Below are positions 4,907 to 6,306 of a stretch of 6,306 nucleotides of DNA, one piece after another; the first letter of the stretch is position 1; every line of letters begins with the position of its first letter. The notes beneath the pieces were generated by a model, which was given only the letters and a program-made list of their open reading frames with translations, made no database searches and was not told the DNA's origin. This stretch comes from Candidatus Bathyarchaeota archaeon. GTDB taxonomy: Archaea; Thermoproteota; Bathyarchaeia; RBG-16-48-13; JAGMEO01. The DNA lies in the NCBI GenBank assembly GCA_030602965.1, contig JAUVYS010000075.1:1-6306 (forward strand). Reading direction: 5' to 3'. The position numbers and the translations under genes were made by a program.

Positions 4907-4914
4907 ATGCGCAT
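4907..4914. repeat. ATGCGCAT palindrome in a larger near-palindrome
   Basis: ATGCGCAT is a perfect palindrome at the centre of the near-symmetrical TTAAAATGCGCATATTTAA (4902-4920), which runs directly into the first 11-base repeat. It is a possible protein binding site in the upstream region of the winged-helix gene. Confidence 0.35.
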
Positions 4915-4918
4915 ATTT

Positions 4919-4960
4919 AAGCGAAAAATAAGCGAAAAATAAGCGAAAAAATAAGCGAAT
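4919..4960. repeat. Tandem AAGCGAAAAAT repeats, 11-base period
   Basis: AAGCGAAAAAT occurs at 4919-4929 and 4930-4940, AAGCGAAAAAAT at 4941-4952, and a partial copy AAGCGAAT at 4953-4960. A further isolated AAGCGAT lies at 4976-4982. A period of 11-12 bases puts each copy on the same DNA face and phases the A tracts, favouring curvature or an array of protein sites. It lies about 90-130 bases upstream of the winged-helix gene start. The array has no spacers, so it is not a CRISPR. Confidence 0.7.
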
Positions 4961-4973
4961 TAACAGGTGCAGA

Positions 4974-5060
4974 TTAAGCGATCATATAAGCTTCCATCAA
5001 TCCAACACCAACAAGAAGCAAACCAAATAAGAACATTAACAATTGCGTTGAAGAACGCAA
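4974..5060 (-). CDS. Possible single-helix membrane micro-protein (28 aa)
   Basis: From TTG 5060 the frame reads MRSSTQLLMFLFGLLLVGVG followed by LMEAYMIA and TAA. It is a single continuous membrane helix with a small Arg-containing N-terminus, similar in style to known small archaeal and bacterial membrane peptides. TATA-like CTTAAACG (minus strand, about 5096-5103) lies about 40 bases upstream. No convincing ribosome site is visible, and an internal ATG (5036) could start a 20-residue form. The hairpin at 5042-5061 covers the start, so a folded RNA is the alternative reading of this segment. Confidence 0.3.
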   Translation of the reverse strand: MRSSTQLLMFLFGLLLVGVGLMEAYMIA

Positions 5061-5061
5061 T
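5042..5061. repeat. Perfect 8-base hairpin ATTGCGTT/AACGCAAT
   Basis: ATTGCGTT (5042-5049) and AACGCAAT (5054-5061) pair perfectly around GAAG. No T run follows on either strand. The rest of this spacer (5062-5206) holds an isolated CGCGCGCG run (5114-5121), a weak AGATTT/AAATCT pairing (5122-5127 with 5142-5147) and no gene. Confidence 0.4.
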
Positions 5062-5171
5062 AGAGCTGCTCGAGAATAACAATAATAAATTCATACGTTT
5101 AAGTTGGTAGTCACGCGCGCGAGATTTTGAAAGCTTATTTTAAATCTTCAAATGTTTCTTTTCAATCGATC

Positions 5172-5189
5172 GAATCTGTCAATAGATTC
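5172..5189 (-). terminator. Weak hairpin after the TPR gene
   Basis: GAATCT and AGATTC pair over 6 bases around GTCAAT, 18 bases beyond the stop of the leftward TPR gene. Only scattered T follow on the minus strand, so a role in termination or transcript protection is tentative. Confidence 0.25.
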
Positions 5190-5206
5190 AATTAATCAAT
5201 GAATAT

Positions 5207-6157
5207 TTATGGTCTATCTGGTAAGAACTCTCTGAATATATCCTCTAACTCATCAAGATAACGAAATCCTCTAATGGGAAATCCTATAGTACGAATCATT
5301 GCAGGAACAGGAATGGATTCTTTATCTTTTTCCTCAATAGCGGAGAAAACCAGGAGAGATGGAATTTTCTTCATTCTTGCATGTTCTATTTCAGCATATT
5401 GTCCTGCTTCTGTTGAAACATCAAAGATAGCATGACCACAATTAGAGAGAATTTCCATACAGGCATCGTGTGTATGTTCATCTTTAATTGTGAAATCTAG
5501 ACTCATATATGGAATATATTTGGGTCTTACTTTCAGAAATCGTTTCCGAAGTTCTCTTAGATATGCTGCGATCTTGAAAGGACCGCCAATGAAAACAGAA
5601 TACTTCTTGTCAGGTAGATGTCCTTTATCTTTCACCATATCTGGAGTTGGCTTAGTGATAATTGGCAATTTTTTTGCTTGTTGTGTTATTTCATCAAAAA
5701 AACGTTTAACAATTTTTGTAGAATCAGCTCTTTTCCATTTCTCAAAATCTTTTTTAAAATTCTTAATTTGAGACTTAATTCCCTTAAATACCTCCTTCTT
5801 CAAACTGAAGAATTTTAGAAGAGTATTATAAGCAGGTGCTGTATCCGCTCCATCTTCTTTAGAATAAGGGGTATTGAACAAGTCTTCAATGTAAGCTTGA
5901 AAAATATATTTCAGAGCTTCTGTTCTCTCTTTTTGAAATAATTTTGAAATACCCAGGTTATAATAAGTAGCACCTTTATGTATCGATTCTTTCCGTTGAT
6001 TTTCCTTATTATTAATAAGCTCTAATTCTTTAAGGTATAACTTTTCGGCACGATTGTAATTTCCGTTTCTAAGACATATATACGCTTCATATCTCAAACC
6101 ATTAACTGTTGGAGCAATATCTTCTGGAAGATTTCTATCTGGAAATGTTTCAGACAT
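5207..6157 (-). CDS. TPR protein with C-terminal nucleoside 2-deoxyribosyltransferase/TIR-like domain (316 aa)
   Basis: Residues 20-48 (YEAYICLRNGNYNRAEKLYL) and 63-93 (TYYNLGISKLFQKERTEALK) are two tetratricopeptide repeats, suggesting protein binding. A Lys-rich helical linker covers about 110-165. Residues 185-313 form an alpha/beta domain: KYSVFIGGPF (185-194) matches the first strand and loop of nucleoside 2-deoxyribosyltransferases (IYLAGPF type); HDACMEILSNCGHAIFDVST (230-249) the central strand; and EAGQYAEIEHARMKK (250-264) the G-x-x-x-E-x-x-x-A motif, whose Glu (E256 here) would be the catalytic nucleophile. Strand IPSLLVFS follows. Related folds act as NAD-cleaving effectors in immunity, but exact activity is unknown. 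No signal or membrane segment is seen, so it is cytosolic. The ATG start lacks a good ribosome site; TATA-like stretches lie at 6171-6176 and 6187-6197. The gene stands alone, divergent from the pilin-like gene. Confidence 0.7.
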   Translation of the reverse strand: MSETFPDRNLPEDIAPTVNGLRYEAYICLRNGNYNRAEKLYLKELELINNKENQRKESIHKGATYYNLGISKLFQKERTEALKYIFQAYIEDLFNTPYSKEDGADTAPAYNTLLKFFSLKKEVFKGIKSQIKNFKKDFEKWKRADSTKIVKRFFDEITQQAKKLPIITKPTPDMVKDKGHLPDKKYSVFIGGPFKIAAYLRELRKRFLKVRPKYIPYMSLDFTIKDEHTHDACMEILSNCGHAIFDVSTEAGQYAEIEHARMKKIPSLLVFSAIEEKDKESIPVPAMIRTIGFPIRGFRYLDELEDIFREFLPDRP

Positions 6158-6213
6158 AAAAAACCCAAATTATAATTTTTTACATCTATAGATTATTTCA
6201 AAAATGTATTCAT

Positions 6214-6229
6214 AAGTGTGTTTACACTT
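6214..6229. promoter_or_regulatory. Inverted repeat AAGTGT-GTTT-ACACTT in a divergent promoter region
   Basis: A perfect 6-base inverted repeat with a 4-base centre lies between the divergent TPR gene (start 6157) and the partial gene at 6284. It is a likely operator for one or both. A TATA-like ATTTAATAAAC follows at 6236-6245, about 40 bases before the rightward start. The rest of the spacer shows only AT-rich promoter-like DNA. Confidence 0.4.
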
Positions 6230-6283
6230 TTTATCATTTAATAAACAATCGCGTGGGCGAGAATAAAGAAAAAAGAGGGGTTT

Positions 6284-6306
6284 ATGCGGGGGATAGCAGT
6301 TTCAGT
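6284..6306 (+). CDS. Start of a probable archaeal type IV pilin-like gene, partial
   Basis: Only the first codons are present: M-R-G-I-A-V-S, then GT, which must encode Val. A basic residue, Gly, then I-A-V-S-V is the cleavage region of archaeal class III signal peptides, which prepilin peptidase cuts before a hydrophobic helix in pilins and archaellins. AGAGGGG (6274-6280) gives a moderate ribosome site 3 bases before the ATG, and a TATA-like element lies at 6236-6245. Eight residues cannot settle the family; the next 20 codons, beyond the window, would show whether a hydrophobic helix follows. Confidence 0.4.

Noticed and set aside
4919..4960. CRISPR-like array
   Set aside because: The units are 11-12 bases, abut each other and have no spacers.
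5103..5121. AGTTGGTAG followed by CGCGCGCG, like a tRNA D arm
   Set aside because: No matching acceptor, anticodon or T arm can be found around it.

Overview
The window is AT-rich DNA that most likely comes from an archaeon, perhaps of the TACK group (Bathyarchaeia or a relative); that placement is inferred. The reasons are archaeal-style TATA elements about 25 bases before the expected transcript starts, short or absent leaders, GGAGG/GGTGAT ribosome sites with several TTG/GTG starts, T-tract terminators, a one-component type TatA with a C-terminal extension, a cyclic-2,3-diphosphoglycerate-synthetase-like GTPase, and a probable archaeal class III (pilin) signal peptide at the right edge.

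Left part (1-1050, minus strand): a tatA-tatC operon for the twin-arginine translocase. tatC runs off the left end and was recovered by reading from a TTG start. A 26-codon ORF with a strong ribosome site lies upstream and looks like the remnant of a longer gene. Middle left (1190-2292): a rightward pair, a 63-residue coiled-coil protein and a two-helix membrane protein with a large extracytoplasmic domain. A leftward two-helix membrane ORF overlaps the end of the second gene by 81 bases. A degraded stretch of about 350 bases follows.

Centre (2648-3988): a complete COG2403-type P-loop GTPase. After it come a possible small structured RNA (4031-4093), a 51-residue DUF4177-like gene with a TTG start (4137-4292), and an unusual repeat- and palindrome-rich spacer between two convergent genes (4293-4566). 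A leftward winged-helix DNA-binding protein with a textbook hairpin-T6 terminator closes this block.

Right part (4834-6306): a spacer with four copies of an 11-12 base repeat, a possible 28-residue membrane peptide and a perfect hairpin. Next is a leftward TPR protein with a C-terminal nucleoside-2-deoxyribosyltransferase/TIR-like domain, a plausible nucleotide-acting effector. Divergent from it, the first codons of a probable type IV pilin-like gene run off the right edge.

Apart from tatAC and the 1190/1423 pair the genes do not form one obvious pathway. The most interesting candidates are the TPR-NDT-like protein, the structured RNA candidate at 4031-4093, and the repeat/hairpin cluster at 4293-4566, which lies where no ordinary promoter is expected.
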